From Fictibacillus aquaticus (GTDB taxonomy: Bacteria; Bacillota; Bacilli; Bacillales; Fictibacillaceae), in contig NZ_NOII01000001.1 of assembly GCF_002245695.1 (NCBI RefSeq), forward strand, positions 558,001 to 622,000: a stretch of DNA of 64,000 nucleotides, read 5' to 3'. Each line of letters begins with the position of its first letter. Positions within the stretch are counted from its first letter, which is position 1. Position numbers and translations under genes: made by a program. Below, piece by piece: positions 18,362-27,759 of this stretch. Under the pieces are notes generated by a model. The model was not told where the DNA came from and searched no databases. It worked only from the letters and a program-made list of their open reading frames with translations.

Positions 18362-20410
18362 CTAATCCAGCCGGTCATTTTGAAAAACACCCGCAGCTTC
18401 GAGATGAACCCTTAACGGAGTGTATTGGTCTTCTTTCCAGAAATATTCCGAGAAAACAAGCTCTGCTGCGTCTTTGCGGGCTGTCTCAAGCACTCTGTAG
18501 TCATGAACGAGATCAGCCGTTTTAAAATCAGGCAATCCGCTTTGTTTTGATCCGAAAAAATCCCCCGGTCCTCGAAGCTGCAAATCTTTTTCGGACAGTT
18601 CAAAACCGTTGGCGGTCTCCGTCATAATCGTCATCCGTTCCTGTCCTTCTTCGGATTTCGGATCGGCGATTAAGATACAGTATGACTGCTCTGATCCCCT
18701 TCCGACACGGCCTCTTAATTGATGAAGCTGCGAGAGCCCAAACCGGTCGGCATCGTAAATAATCATCACGGTCGCGTTCGGGACGTTCACGCCGACTTCC
18801 ACCACCGTAGTAGAGACTAGTATCTGGCTTTCATTTTCGGCGAACTGCCTCATGACCTGCTCTTTTTCAGATGGATGCAGCCTTCCGTGCATAAGCCCGA
18901 CTGAGGCGTTCTCTCCAAAATACATGGAAAGCTGCGCATGGACATCGATCGCGTTTTGTACATCAATTTTCTCAGATTCTTCTATTAATGGACAGATCAC
19001 ATATGCCTGTCGCCCTTTTTTGAGTTCTTTTCTGACAAACTCTAATATCCGGCTCAGCATATCATGTTTCGCCCAATGTGTTTTTATCGTTTTTCTTCCT
19101 GCAGGCATCACATCGATCGTAGAAACATCCATGTCTCCAAATGCCGAGATTGCAAGAGTACGCGGGATCGGTGTTGCCGTCATAAACAATACGTCAGGAA
19201 AAGATCCTTTCTCTCTGAGCACCCTTCTCTGATTAACACCGAATCGATGCTGCTCATCTGTTATGACTAACCCAAGGTCTTTGAAGTTCACCTCATCCTG
19301 TATGAGAGCATGAGTGCCGATCATCACGGAAATCTCTCCCTCAGACAGACTTTGCAGAATTTCTTTTCTCTTCTTTCCTTTTACAGAGCTGGTAAGCAAT
19401 TCAGTCCTGATCCCAAAAGGAGCGAACATCTTCTCTAAAGATTGAAAGTGCTGTTCAGCTAAAATTTCGGTAGGGACCATCAGTGCACCTTGTTTCCCTG
19501 CTGTAACAGCTGCATAGAGGGCCACTGCACCGACTGCCGTTTTGCCTGAGCCTACATCTCCCTGCAGGAGCCTGTTCATCCTATAGGGTGACTGTAAATC
19601 TTTTAAAATCTCGCCGACAACTCTTGCCTGCGCCTCTGTCAGTGTAAACGGCAGCGAGGAAATGAAAGCTTGTGTTTTTTCCTTTGACAGGTTCAAAGAT
19701 TTCCCTTGCGACATCTCTCTGTTTATCTTTTTAAACAGCTGCATCTTTAGCTGGAAAAGCAGGAGCTCTTCGTAAACAAGAGTTCTCCGCGCCATTTTTA
19801 GTACATCAAATGATGAGGGAAAGTGCATACGGTAAAGCGCTTCGCCTCTTTTCATCAGCTTGTAGCGCATTGACAGGCTTTCGGGCAGCACTTCAGGAAT
19901 CAATTGGCCGTACTGTTGGAATGCCTGCTGTATCATCTTTCGCAAAGATTTCATATAAATTTCGCCTCTTAGAGGGTACACTGGTTCGATTGATTGATCA
20001 CTCTGATAAGGTCCGAAGTGTATATCTGAAGCGTTTAACGTCATTTTATGTTTATCCCATTTACCTTTTAGGGTAACTGTCTGACCTGGTGTAATCTGAT
20101 TTTTAAGAAATGCTCTATTAAAAAAGACAGCCGTGATCAAAAACTTTTCCCCGACAAGCACACGAACCGACAGTCTTGATTTTTTTCTCGGAAAATGACG
20201 CAGAGAAGGCTCAGAATGAACCTTCCCTTCAATAGTTGCTTTTTCATCATGTTCAATTTCAGGCAGGCTTTTCAGCTTGTTGTCGTCATACCTGAACGGC
20301 AAGTATTCAAGCAGATCGCCAACTGTCAGAATCCCTAAGCTTTCAAGATCGCTCTTCTTGGATTCGCCTATTCCTTGGACATTTGTAACAGGTTCAATTA
20401 ATATGCTCAC
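18362..20410 (-). CDS. recG: ATP-dependent DNA helicase RecG
   Basis: Remodels stalled replication forks and branched DNA. Wedge/OB domain at the N-terminus, then helicase motifs: GDVGSGKTAV (Walker A), DEQH box, MTATPIPRTL, and the C-terminal GRVGRG. The ending ELSEKDLQLRGPGDFFGSKQSG is typical. 682 residues. The start is a GTG overlapping the sdaAA stop (GTGA), so it is coupled; no better start lies nearby. Confidence 0.97.
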   Translation of the reverse strand: MSILIEPVTNVQGIGESKKSDLESLGILTVGDLLEYLPFRYDDNKLKSLPEIEHDEKATIEGKVHSEPSLRHFPRKKSRLSVRVLVGEKFLITAVFFNRAFLKNQITPGQTVTLKGKWDKHKMTLNASDIHFGPYQSDQSIEPVYPLRGEIYMKSLRKMIQQAFQQYGQLIPEVLPESLSMRYKLMKRGEALYRMHFPSSFDVLKMARRTLVYEELLLFQLKMQLFKKINREMSQGKSLNLSKEKTQAFISSLPFTLTEAQARVVGEILKDLQSPYRMNRLLQGDVGSGKTAVGAVALYAAVTAGKQGALMVPTEILAEQHFQSLEKMFAPFGIRTELLTSSVKGKKRKEILQSLSEGEISVMIGTHALIQDEVNFKDLGLVITDEQHRFGVNQRRVLREKGSFPDVLFMTATPIPRTLAISAFGDMDVSTIDVMPAGRKTIKTHWAKHDMLSRILEFVRKELKKGRQAYVICPLIEESEKIDVQNAIDVHAQLSMYFGENASVGLMHGRLHPSEKEQVMRQFAENESQILVSTTVVEVGVNVPNATVMIIYDADRFGLSQLHQLRGRVGRGSEQSYCILIADPKSEEGQERMTIMTETANGFELSEKDLQLRGPGDFFGSKQSGLPDFKTADLVHDYRVLETARKDAAELVFSEYFWKEDQYTPLRVHLEAAGVFQNDRLD

Positions 20411-21294
20411 TTCTCACTGAGCGGCACACCAAAAATTTTGGCCTCTAGCTCTCTGCCCGTAGGTGTGGCCGCTAACCCTCCCTGTGCAGTTTCTTTCAAA
20501 GCGACCGGCATCGTCTGTCCGATCTTGTACATGGCTTCGATCACTTCGTCACACGGTATGCGGCTCACGATTCCGGCTAGCGCCATGTCGGCAGCAACTA
20601 GTGCATTGCTCGCTCCCATGGCGTTTCTTTTGACACACGGAACTTCCACAAGTCCTGCTACAGGATCACATACAAGTCCAAGCATATTTTTCAGCGCAAT
20701 GGCGAATGCTTGCGCACATTGTGATGGAGTTCCGCCGGCAAGTTCAACGATGGCTGCAGCAGCCATCGCAGTAGCGCTTCCCACTTCAGCCTGGCAGCCT
20801 CCTGCCGCGCCAGAAATTGATGCATTATTCGCTACAACAAAACCAAAAGCCCCTGAAGTGAACAAGTAGGCGACCATCTGCTCTCTAGTCGGGTTCAATT
20901 TTTCTTTTATTGCAAAAAGGGTGCCAGGAACAACTCCGGCTGAACCTGCAGTAGGCGTTGCGCAGATCGTTCCCATAGCTGCGTTCACCTCGTTTGTTGC
21001 GATCGCCTTGCTTACAGCATCAAGCATAAACTCTCCGCTGAAAGACTTGCCGCTTTTCAAATAAGTCTGCAGCAGTTTGGCATCTCCGCCCGTAAGACCA
21101 GAATGCGACCTGACGTCTTCTGTTATCCCCCGGAGCACAGCATCCTCCATCACCTGCAAGTTGCGGTCCATCTGAGAAATAATCTGTTCTTTTGTTTTCC
21201 CTGTAAACTCTATCTCCTGCTCGATCATGATATCCGATATTTTACAGCCTCTTGATTCGGCTAGTTCAACTAATTCAGCAGCATTTCGAAACAT
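20407..21294 (-). CDS. sdaAA: L-serine dehydratase, alpha subunit
   Basis: With the beta subunit it turns L-serine into pyruvate and ammonia using a 4Fe-4S cluster. The cysteines are in CDPVAGLVEVPCVKRN and GTICATPTAGSAG; SGAAGGCQAEVGSA is also conserved. The frame opens with GTG at 21303, but GGGGGTG lies about six bases before the ATG at 21292-21294, giving 295 residues like B. subtilis. It follows sdaAB. Confidence 0.96.
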   Translation of the reverse strand: MFRNAAELVELAESRGCKISDIMIEQEIEFTGKTKEQIISQMDRNLQVMEDAVLRGITEDVRSHSGLTGGDAKLLQTYLKSGKSFSGEFMLDAVSKAIATNEVNAAMGTICATPTAGSAGVVPGTLFAIKEKLNPTREQMVAYLFTSGAFGFVVANNASISGAAGGCQAEVGSATAMAAAAIVELAGGTPSQCAQAFAIALKNMLGLVCDPVAGLVEVPCVKRNAMGASNALVAADMALAGIVSRIPCDEVIEAMYKIGQTMPVALKETAQGGLAATPTGRELEAKIFGVPLSEK

Positions 21295-21308
21295 TTTCAG
21301 CACCCCCG

Positions 21309-21971
21309 TTAATCATGCACTTTGACAACCTGCAATACGATCGGCAGAGATTCGATCTCCTGCATGATGCCTTCTTCTATATTCTGATCTACTTCGATAA
21401 CCATCAGTGCTTCTTTGCCCTTTTCTTTGCGGCTGACTTCCATCTGGCCAATATTGATGGAATGCTTTGCCAATATGTTCGTCACTCCGGCAATCGCACC
21501 GAATTTATCATTGTGAACGATTAAAAGAGCAGGGTGGTTCCCGCTCAGTCTGAGCTTGAATCCATTCAGCTCTGTTATTTCGATCTTCCCGCCGCCGATT
21601 GAAATGCCAGTCAGCTCCATCTCGCCTTTTTCGTCTCCAAGGACAATTCTAGCTGTATTTGGATGGTCTGTAATCGCGTCTTCTTCGCTCATCGTGATCT
21701 TGATGCCAGCTTCATCTGCCAGTGTAAGCGCATTCACTATTCGAGTATCGAATGTGTCGAAGTCTAGTATTCCCCCGGCAATCGCGACGTCTGTTCCATG
21801 CCCTTTGTATGTTTTGGCAAATGAACCATAAAAGTAAACACGGGCATAATCCGGCTTTCTGCCAAACAGGTGCCTGGCTACTCGGCCGATTCTTGCTGCT
21901 CCTGCTGTATGCGAGCTTGAAGGGCCGATCATCACCGGACCAATGATATCAAACACACTTTTATATTTCAT
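21309..21971 (-). CDS. sdaAB: L-serine dehydratase, beta subunit
   Basis: The smaller subunit: the domain SVFDIIGPVMIGPSSSHTAGAARIG binds substrate, and a C-terminal ACT-like domain (ALLIVHNDKFGAIAGVTNIL to VIEVDQNI) may sense serine. 220 residues. First gene of sdaAB-sdaAA-recG. A long hairpin separates it from fakA upstream, so a promoter should lie in the 90-base gap or transcription reads through. Confidence 0.96.
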   Translation of the reverse strand: MKYKSVFDIIGPVMIGPSSSHTAGAARIGRVARHLFGRKPDYARVYFYGSFAKTYKGHGTDVAIAGGILDFDTFDTRIVNALTLADEAGIKITMSEEDAITDHPNTARIVLGDEKGEMELTGISIGGGKIEITELNGFKLRLSGNHPALLIVHNDKFGAIAGVTNILAKHSINIGQMEVSRKEKGKEALMVIEVDQNIEEGIMQEIESLPIVLQVVKVHD

Positions 21972-22003
21972 TCATTGACCTCATTTCTAATGTAGATGAA
22001 CAT

Positions 22004-22056
22004 AAAAATATTCCCTCTTAACCATATCACAAGCATGATTAAGAGAGAATATTTTT
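22004..22056 (-). terminator. Intrinsic terminator after fakA
   Basis: A long imperfect hairpin (AAAATATTC-CTCTTAA-CAT and complement) ending in ATATTTTT on both strands, immediately downstream of the fakA stop. Confidence 0.85.
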
Positions 22057-22062
22057 CGCTCC

Positions 22063-23736
22063 TTATTCGACTGAAAGGATGTACGAATAAATAGGCTGGT
22101 TTCCTGCGTGCACTTCAACTTCTGCATCCGGATATGATGATTCGATGAAGTCAGACAGCTCTTCTGCTTCTTGGTCTGAAGTATCTTCACCCGTAATGAT
22201 CGTGACGATTTCAGAATCCTCATCAAGCATCTCTTTCAGCAGCTGTTTCGCTGCTTCTTGCTTGCCAGTAATAGAGGCTACAATCTTGCCTTCATAGATG
22301 CCCATATAGTCGTCTTTTTTAATCTCGACACCATCAATAGAAGTATCTCTTACAGCAAAAGTAACCTGTCCGGATTTTACTGATTTAATAGCTTCGGTCA
22401 TCTTCTGTTCATTCTCTTCAATAGAAGAAGACGGGTTGAACGCCAAGATAGACGCAATGCCCTGCGGAACAGTCTTCGTACGGATGACACGGACTTCCAT
22501 GTCAACAACGCTCGCTGCCTGTTCAGCCGCCATAATGATATTGCTGTTATTCGGAAGGATAAACACTTTTTCAGCATTCACCTCAGAAATAGCTCTTACA
22601 ATATCCTCAGTGCTCGGATTCATTGTCTGTCCGCCTTGGATGACTGCAGCACCCATTGATGTGAACATATCTTCAATCCCTGAACCCATCGCGACTGTAA
22701 CGATGCCAAATTCCTTCTTCTCGCCAGCAGGCTTTGAAGCATATTGAGGAACAACATTATCCTCGCTTTCAAGGATAGCTGTATGCTGCTCTCTCATGTT
22801 CTCGATCTTAATGTTGATCAAGCTTCCGAACCTTTGAGCAAGCGATAGCATATCACCTGGCTTTTCTGTATGGATGTGTACTTTGACAACATCCTCATCA
22901 GCTACAACAAGAAGGGAGTCGCCATGCTCACTCAGTTCATTCCTGAACGTAATTTCATCGAACGATGATTTGTTTAATTTGTCGTCTTCGAATTTCACCA
23001 TAAACTCAGTGCAATAGCCGAAAACGATATCTTCCGTTTTCATATGCATCTGGGCTTTATGGTGTTCTGCATTAACCATATCATTCATCTTGGAGCCAGC
23101 AGCCGTTTTAGGAAGCTCTCTTCCTTCAAGGACAGCCAGGAATCCTTCATACACTGTTACAAGGCCTTGTCCGCCAGAGTCTACTACTCCGACTTCCTTT
23201 AAGACAGGAAGCAGGTCCGGTGTACGATTTAAAGATGCATAGGCTTCTGCTAGGACGTCCTTCATCACTGTTATGATGTCGTCGTTCTTTTTAGCCGATT
23301 TAACAGCCATTTTTCCAGAATCCTTAGCTACCGTTAATATCGTACCTTCCACAGGCTTCATAACAGCTTTATAAGCTGTTTCAACTCCGCCTTCGAAAGC
23401 CTTAGCGAAATCGGCCGCATTTAATGTCGCTTTTCCTTCAACCGCCTTTGAAAAGCCTCTGAAGATCTGGGACAAAATAACACCGGAGTTTCCGCGCGCG
23501 CCCATCAGCAAGCCTTTAGCAAATGAAGATGCTACATTACCTACATGATTGTCTTTGTTTTTTTCCACTTCCTTAGCTCCGGAAGTGATCGTTAAATTCA
23601 TGTTTGTTCCTGTATCTCCATCTGGAACAGGAAATACATTAAGGGCGTCAACCATTGCTGCATTTCTGGATAAGTTCGCTGCTCCCTCAAGCACCATCTG
23701 TGCGAACTTTTTACCGTCTAATACCTTTAAAGACAC
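22063..23736 (-). CDS. fakA: Fatty acid kinase FakA (YloV), DAK2 family
   Basis: The ATP-binding subunit that, with a FakB (DegV-like) carrier protein, phosphorylates exogenous fatty acids for use by PlsX/PlsY. The N-terminal DhaL-like domain has NVFPVPDGDTGTNMNLT and GARGNSGVILSQ, with DSGGQGL further on. 557 residues, normal for YloV. The start is GTG, eight bases after AGGAGG. It follows yloU, as in other bacilli. No fakB is in the window; the nearby plsX fits the pathway. Confidence 0.93.
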   Translation of the reverse strand: MSLKVLDGKKFAQMVLEGAANLSRNAAMVDALNVFPVPDGDTGTNMNLTITSGAKEVEKNKDNHVGNVASSFAKGLLMGARGNSGVILSQIFRGFSKAVEGKATLNAADFAKAFEGGVETAYKAVMKPVEGTILTVAKDSGKMAVKSAKKNDDIITVMKDVLAEAYASLNRTPDLLPVLKEVGVVDSGGQGLVTVYEGFLAVLEGRELPKTAAGSKMNDMVNAEHHKAQMHMKTEDIVFGYCTEFMVKFEDDKLNKSSFDEITFRNELSEHGDSLLVVADEDVVKVHIHTEKPGDMLSLAQRFGSLINIKIENMREQHTAILESEDNVVPQYASKPAGEKKEFGIVTVAMGSGIEDMFTSMGAAVIQGGQTMNPSTEDIVRAISEVNAEKVFILPNNSNIIMAAEQAASVVDMEVRVIRTKTVPQGIASILAFNPSSSIEENEQKMTEAIKSVKSGQVTFAVRDTSIDGVEIKKDDYMGIYEGKIVASITGKQEAAKQLLKEMLDEDSEIVTIITGEDTSDQEAEELSDFIESSYPDAEVEVHAGNQPIYSYILSVE

Positions 23737-23752
23737 AAACCTTTCCTCCTAA

Positions 23753-24115
23753 CTAAGGGGTGGTTACCCTTACACCTTGAACATAGATGTTGACAGAATC
23801 TACTGATAACCCCAGCATCTGATCAAGTGTGTACTTTACTTTATTTTGGACATTGTGGGCCACTTCAGAAATTTTCGTGCCGTAGCTGACGATGATGTAC
23901 ATATCAATATGTACTTCATCTTCCTCTTGGCGTACGACGATTCCACGGGAAAAGTTCTCACGTCCAAGAAGTTCAGAAAGTCCGTCTTTAAGCTGTTTTC
24001 TAGACGCCATTCCGACGATGCCGTAACAGTCGATCGCAGCGCCGCCAGCGATTGTCGCGATAACTTCGTTTGAAATATCAATCTGACCATAAGTTGTTTT
24101 CATTTCAATGGACAT
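23753..24115 (-). CDS. yloU: Asp23/Gls24 family protein YloU
   Basis: A 120-residue member of the Asp23/Gls24 envelope-stress family: a conserved start with YGQIDISNEVIATIAGGAA, then GIVGMASRK and VDMYIIVSYGTKI-like strands. The precise role is unknown; in relatives these proteins associate with the membrane or envelope. It lies 16 bases upstream of fakA in the same operon and is divergent from rpmB. Confidence 0.94.
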   Translation of the reverse strand: MSIEMKTTYGQIDISNEVIATIAGGAAIDCYGIVGMASRKQLKDGLSELLGRENFSRGIVVRQEEDEVHIDMYIIVSYGTKISEVAHNVQNKVKYTLDQMLGLSVDSVNIYVQGVRVTTP

Positions 24116-24253
24116 GCTTAAATCCCCCTTTTAATTTATATGGCTACCAAACATTTTACTATACTTTACCTTTATTTAAAAGGACTAGTCCATTTCACAC
24201 CAGCTGCGAAAGCTTTGTCAAGCAAATTTACTTGAAATGTTTTATTTCTATTG

Positions 24254-24282
24254 TTGCAAACCTTTGTGACTCATGCTAATAT
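24254..24282 (+). promoter_or_regulatory. Sigma-A promoter of rpmB
   Basis: TTGCAA (24254-24259) and TAATAT (24277-24282), spacer 17, on the plus strand, about 65 bases before the rpmB start. Confidence 0.78.
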
Positions 24283-24350
24283 AAGTTAGTATTTAACATA
24301 CGACTGAATTGATTCATAGCTTTTTGCTGTAACGAAGGAGGTACATCACT

Positions 24351-24539
24351 ATGGCACGTAAATGTTTCATTACTGGAAAAGCACCGAAGACAGGAAATAA
24401 ACGCTCTCACGCGATGAACAAAGCGAAGAAAAGCTGGGGCGTAAACGTTCAAAAGGTCCGCATCCTTGTGGATGGAAAGCCTAAGCGAGTTTACGTATCT
24501 GCCCGCGCACTTAAGTCCGGGAAGGTAGAGCGCGTTTAA
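24351..24539 (+). CDS. rpmB: 50S ribosomal protein L28
   Basis: bL28, 62 residues: [26 protein letters not shown] at the N-terminus and a basic remainder. Only two cysteine-like zinc ligands could be present; the zinc-free form is usual here (a single CF near the start). Ribosome site GAAGGAGG lies upstream. It is one of three genes on the plus strand, a single-gene unit between its promoter and a strong terminator, as in B. subtilis. Confidence 0.98.
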   Translation: MARKCFITGKAPKTGNKRSHAMNKAKKSWGVNVQKVRILVDGKPKRVYVSARALKSGKVERV

Positions 24540-24540
24540 T

Positions 24541-24573
24541 AAAAAACATCGGCACTTGTGCCGATGTTTTTTT
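24541..24573 (+). terminator. Intrinsic terminator after rpmB
   Basis: AAAACATCGGCAC-TT-GTGCCGATGTTTT with seven or more T, directly after the rpmB stop. Confidence 0.95.
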
Positions 24574-24587
24574 ATATCCCAAAACAT

Positions 24588-24614
24588 AAAAAAACGCCGC
24601 TGAGGCGTTTTTTT
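24588..24614 (-). terminator. Terminator after spoVM
   Basis: AAAAACGCC, loop GCTGA, GGCGTTTTTTT. It lies four bases after the spoVM stop on the minus strand and has T runs on both strands. Confidence 0.92.
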
Positions 24615-24617
24615 ACT

Positions 24618-24698
24618 TCACCCTTTTTTCATCGAACCTAGTATTGCCCTGACGAATCCCCCTAAAAACTTAGGCAGTTTAATGGTATAGAATTTCAT
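24618..24698 (-). CDS. spoVM: Stage V sporulation protein SpoVM
   Basis: A 26-residue amphipathic peptide that marks the curved forespore membrane and anchors SpoIVA for coat assembly. My translation of the minus strand begins MKFYTIKLPKFLGGFVRAIL and ends GSMKKG, nearly identical in length and pattern to the known peptide, including the conserved proline 9 and FLGG. A GGAGG site lies eight bases before the ATG at 24696-24698. The position between rpmB and thiN is conserved. The sporulation sigma-E promoter is not clear; CATTATAAT at about 24728-24736 may be part of it. It proves that the organism is a spore former. Confidence 0.97.
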   Translation of the reverse strand: MKFYTIKLPKFLGGFVRAILGSMKKG

Positions 24699-24802
24699 CT
24701 TACCCCTCCTCCAGGCCCGCACATTATAATGAAAGACACTCATAATTACTATATTCCCCGTTATAATTTTGGTACCAGGGCCTGTAAACCTGTGATTCCG
24801 GG

Positions 24803-25450
24803 TTAATCACGGCTCTTTACCATCATTAATATGCCGGCATTAAAGGAATAAGTACCATTTTTCTCTGCGAGCTCATTCGAAATACAACGAGAAGATCCAG
24901 CATGCAATACTGCGGATGACAGCGGGTATTTAAATCCTTCAAGAGTGAGTCCTTCTACTTTTTCACTGTAAGAAAGAAAAGATACGTAGCAAGCCCCTTC
25001 TAGTTCTTTCCTAGTTAATGTGTATGTGCCTGGAAAGAAAAGTTCGATTTCGTTCTGTCTGTCTTTTAAAACGGTCTTCACGCCATATTCTGCGCCTTTG
25101 AGAAGCATCTGCACATTGATGAGCGAGTGATCTAATCTTCCTCCGGTCGCGCCGATAATTGTAATTAATGACGGCTTCTGCCGGACAGCCCAGTCGAGAG
25201 CGAGCTCCAGATCGGTTTCGTTCTTTTCTTCTTCATATTCAAAGACGACAGTCTTTTTTTTCATGAACGTCTTTTTTTCTTCCACTGTTACCGAATCAAA
25301 GTCACCAAAAGCATAATCAGGGGTTATACCTCTTTTCACCAGCGAAAATACGCCTCTGTCTGCTCCGCAATAAATAGTATTTTTTGTTCCCCCTAAATCC
25401 GGCCAATACTCTTCCGGCCCTCCTGCCGCGATCAGAATCTTATGCTGCAT
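24803..25450 (-). CDS. thiN: Thiamine pyrophosphokinase
   Basis: YloS/ThiN moves pyrophosphate from ATP to thiamine, giving thiamine pyrophosphate. GADRG near the N-terminus, GDFDSV, the E-K-NETDLELAL stretch and GATGGRLDHSLINV are the family blocks. 215 residues. It overlaps the thiT stop by 11 bases, so uptake and activation of thiamine are coupled under one TPP riboswitch. Confidence 0.97.
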   Translation of the reverse strand: MQHKILIAAGGPEEYWPDLGGTKNTIYCGADRGVFSLVKRGITPDYAFGDFDSVTVEEKKTFMKKKTVVFEYEEEKNETDLELALDWAVRQKPSLITIIGATGGRLDHSLINVQMLLKGAEYGVKTVLKDRQNEIELFFPGTYTLTRKELEGACYVSFLSYSEKVEGLTLEGFKYPLSSAVLHAGSSRCISNELAEKNGTYSFNAGILMMVKSRD

Positions 25451-26012
25451 GATCCGCTTTTAAACGCTCTGTATGAATAAGTTTTGGCGAAGTATTGGTG
25501 ATAAACAAAGCTGTAGCAGTCGTGATCAAAAAGATGGGAAGCATATAAGATCCATTATAAAAAATTGAGTAAACCCATGGATTCATGCCCTCTGGCGCAT
25601 AGCTTGCAAAAAAGACAGCACCGGACAGCACATGGGCGGCAAACCGGACCGTACAGCCGAGAAGGATGCCTGCAACAAGAAAAGCTGTACGTTTAGATTT
25701 CTTTTCTTTTGATGAAACAGCAAATATACCAGCAAGCCCTGCAGCCATAAAAGCAATCGGATAATCAAGCAGTATCGATAATGGATGGACAGCAGAAAAA
25801 TTAAACATCAGCTGAAGCAGCCCGACAGCGAGTCCTGTCAGCAATCCTCCTGCAAGCCCCCTCCGGAAAGCCATAAAGAAAATCGGCACCATTTCAAGAC
25901 TCACCGATCCGCCATTCGGCCAGAACCCGTTGAATTTAATTAAACCAAGGATGAGAGCAAGTGCACTCATCACTGCTGTTTCTGTCAGCAGAACTAAAGA
26001 TTTTTTTTTCAT
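25440..26012 (-). CDS. thiT: Thiamine transporter ThiT (ECF S component)
   Basis: A membrane protein of about six segments, 190 residues, of the ThiT/YuaJ family: ALALILGLIKFNGFWPNGGSV, an SLEMVPIFFMAFRRG loop, and YNGSYMLP near the end. It binds thiamine and works with the shared EcfAA'T module. The frame extends upstream, but GGAGAG before the ATG at 26010-26012 sets the start. In B. subtilis thiT is elsewhere; here it heads an operon with thiN behind a TPP riboswitch, which supports the assignment. Confidence 0.94.
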   Translation of the reverse strand: MKKKSLVLLTETAVMSALALILGLIKFNGFWPNGGSVSLEMVPIFFMAFRRGLAGGLLTGLAVGLLQLMFNFSAVHPLSILLDYPIAFMAAGLAGIFAVSSKEKKSKRTAFLVAGILLGCTVRFAAHVLSGAVFFASYAPEGMNPWVYSIFYNGSYMLPIFLITTATALFITNTSPKLIHTERLKADHAA

Positions 26013-26043
26013 AACATTCTCTCCTTCCGTTTGTGTGTGGAGA

Positions 26044-26079
26044 AAATAAAAAGCAGCCATCATGTGAAAGAAGGCTGCT
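26044..26079 (-). terminator. Riboswitch terminator before thiT
   Basis: AGCAGCC and GGCTGCT with a 14-base loop followed by TTTTTATTTT on the minus strand, between the TPP aptamer and thiT. This is the expression platform: termination when TPP binds. Confidence 0.88.
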
Positions 26080-26099
26080 CTGCGCAATTAACAAAGTCA

Positions 26100-26197
26100 T
26101 CTCTCCACATTCCTACGCAGGCATGATCCTGCTTCAGGTTCAAAGGGTCGGGAGCATACTCCCCTCTCAGCCTTTTATGAAGACTCCCCCTGTGGCA
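26100..26197 (-). ncRNA. TPP riboswitch (THI element)
   Basis: On the minus strand the conserved parts come in the right order: GGGGGAGT, GGCTGAGA, a hairpin, GACCCTTTGAACCTGA, and a closing helix. It controls thiT-thiN by TPP. A TATAAT lies at 26220-26225, overlapping the rpe stop, as a likely -10 element. Confidence 0.97.
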
Positions 26198-26220
26198 CTA
26201 TTTATTTTTTCCTGATTCTA

Positions 26221-26868
26221 TTATACACCACGAATGGATGTGATAGCATCCTTCAGGTCTTTTTTTCCATAAATTGCTGAACCAGCGACCAGTACGTCCG
26301 CGCCTGCTTCCCTGCATAAAGCAGCAGTTTCAGCGTTGACCCCTCCGTCAACCTCGATTTCAATCGAAAGTCCCATTTCATCAGCCATCTGCCTGATTTC
26401 ACGGATTTTTTGAAGCATACCATGGATAAAAGCCTGTCCTCCGAATCCTGGATTGACCGTCATAACTAGAACAAGGTCAACATTTTCTATCACGTGGCGA
26501 ATGCTTTCAGCTGATGTCGCTGGATTTAGAACGACTCCAGCCTTTACACCCTGTTCTTTAATGTATCCTATTGTCCTATGAAGGTGGGTGCACGCTTCAG
26601 CATGAACAGAGATAATGTCGGCTCCTGCTTTTGCAAACTCCCCGATATACTGATCTGGGTTCTCGATCATGAGATGAACATCCAGCGGAAGGTCTGTCAC
26701 GGGACGGATTGCTTTAACCGCCAGCGCTCCGAATGTAATGTTTGGGACAAAATGCCCGTCCATTACATCAACATGAATGTAATCCGCTCCTGCTTTTTCA
26801 ACAGCCTTAACGTCATCTGCAAGATGAGCGAAATTTGCTGAAAGTATGGATGGCGCAACTTTAATCAT
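26221..26868 (-). CDS. rpe: Ribulose-phosphate 3-epimerase
   Basis: Pentose phosphate pathway enzyme converting ribulose-5-P and xylulose-5-P. A TIM barrel with [49 protein letters not shown] and VDGGVN; the metal-binding H and D residues are all present. 215 residues. It follows rsgA by four bases. The start of the thiT transcript overlaps its end. Confidence 0.97.
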   Translation of the reverse strand: MIKVAPSILSANFAHLADDVKAVEKAGADYIHVDVMDGHFVPNITFGALAVKAIRPVTDLPLDVHLMIENPDQYIGEFAKAGADIISVHAEACTHLHRTIGYIKEQGVKAGVVLNPATSAESIRHVIENVDLVLVMTVNPGFGGQAFIHGMLQKIREIRQMADEMGLSIEIEVDGGVNAETAALCREAGADVLVAGSAIYGKKDLKDAITSIRGV

Positions 26869-26872
26869 CGTA

Positions 26873-27757
26873 TTAATATCTCCTTTTTTGATCTTTGATT
26901 TCCTGCAGGAAGCTCACATAATGATCATAGCGTTCTTGGTCAATTTCTGCTGCCGCCAGTGCTTCCTTAACAGCACATTTTGGCTCAGACGTATGCGAGC
27001 AGCCTCTAAACTTGCAGCCGTCGAGTCTTCTCTCCATCTCAGGAAACAGGTTTGAAAGGGTTTCCTGGCCGATTCCGTTAAAATCTAAAGAGCTGAATCC
27101 AGGAGTATCCGCAACGAGTCCTTCTCCGAACGGTATGAGCTCTACATGCCTGGTCGTATGCTTACCGCGTCCAAGGTGGCTTGAAATTTCGTTTGTTTCA
27201 AGCTTAAGCTCAGGATTGATCAGATTAAGAAGAGAGGATTTGCCGACTCCTGACTGTCCGGCAAACACCGTCACTTTATCTTTGAAGAGTTCATGGAAAT
27301 GAGTAAGATCTGCCTCCGTTTTAGTAGATGTCGGAATAACCTCATATCCGATATTTCTATAGAGGGAGATATAGTCTTCGATTTTAAGTCTTTCTTTTTC
27401 ACTGCTTATAAGGTCCATTTTTGAAACTACGATAACAGGATGAATATAATTGTGTTCTATATGAACAAGAAAACGGTCAAGCAGTACAGGAGCAAATGCA
27501 GGTTCGACAGCTGAGAAAACAAGCAGTGCCTGATCGATATTAGCAATAGGCGGTCGGACGAGCTCATTCTTTCTTTCGAAGATATCAAGAATATAGCCGT
27601 CTGTCGGACTGGACGATTCAAACTCAACCCAGTCGCCTACGAGCGGGGAAATTTTTCTTTTGCGGAAATTCCCCCTTCCTCTGCATTGAAATACGTTTCC
27701 TTCATAGCTGACATAATAAAATCCGGCTAACGCTTTGACGATCCTTCCTTCAGGCAT
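26873..27757 (-). CDS. rsgA: Ribosome small-subunit GTPase RsgA (CpgA)
   Basis: A circularly permuted GTPase that tests 30S maturation. N-terminal OB domain, SKMDL as G4, [10 protein letters not shown] as G1, DTPGFSS as G3, and a C-terminal zinc knuckle with C-x5-C then H and C ([14 protein letters not shown]). 294 residues. It is two bases after prkC; the B. subtilis protein is a PrkC substrate and part of the same cluster, which fits the coupling. Confidence 0.97.
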   Translation of the reverse strand: MPEGRIVKALAGFYYVSYEGNVFQCRGRGNFRKRKISPLVGDWVEFESSSPTDGYILDIFERKNELVRPPIANIDQALLVFSAVEPAFAPVLLDRFLVHIEHNYIHPVIVVSKMDLISSEKERLKIEDYISLYRNIGYEVIPTSTKTEADLTHFHELFKDKVTVFAGQSGVGKSSLLNLINPELKLETNEISSHLGRGKHTTRHVELIPFGEGLVADTPGFSSLDFNGIGQETLSNLFPEMERRLDGCKFRGCSHTSEPKCAVKEALAAAEIDQERYDHYVSFLQEIKDQKRRY

Positions 27758-27759
27758 GA

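Noticed and set aside
24182-24191. Palindrome GGACTAGTCC upstream of yloU as operator
   Set aside because: Ten bases only, no second copy nearby and no clear link to a promoter element.
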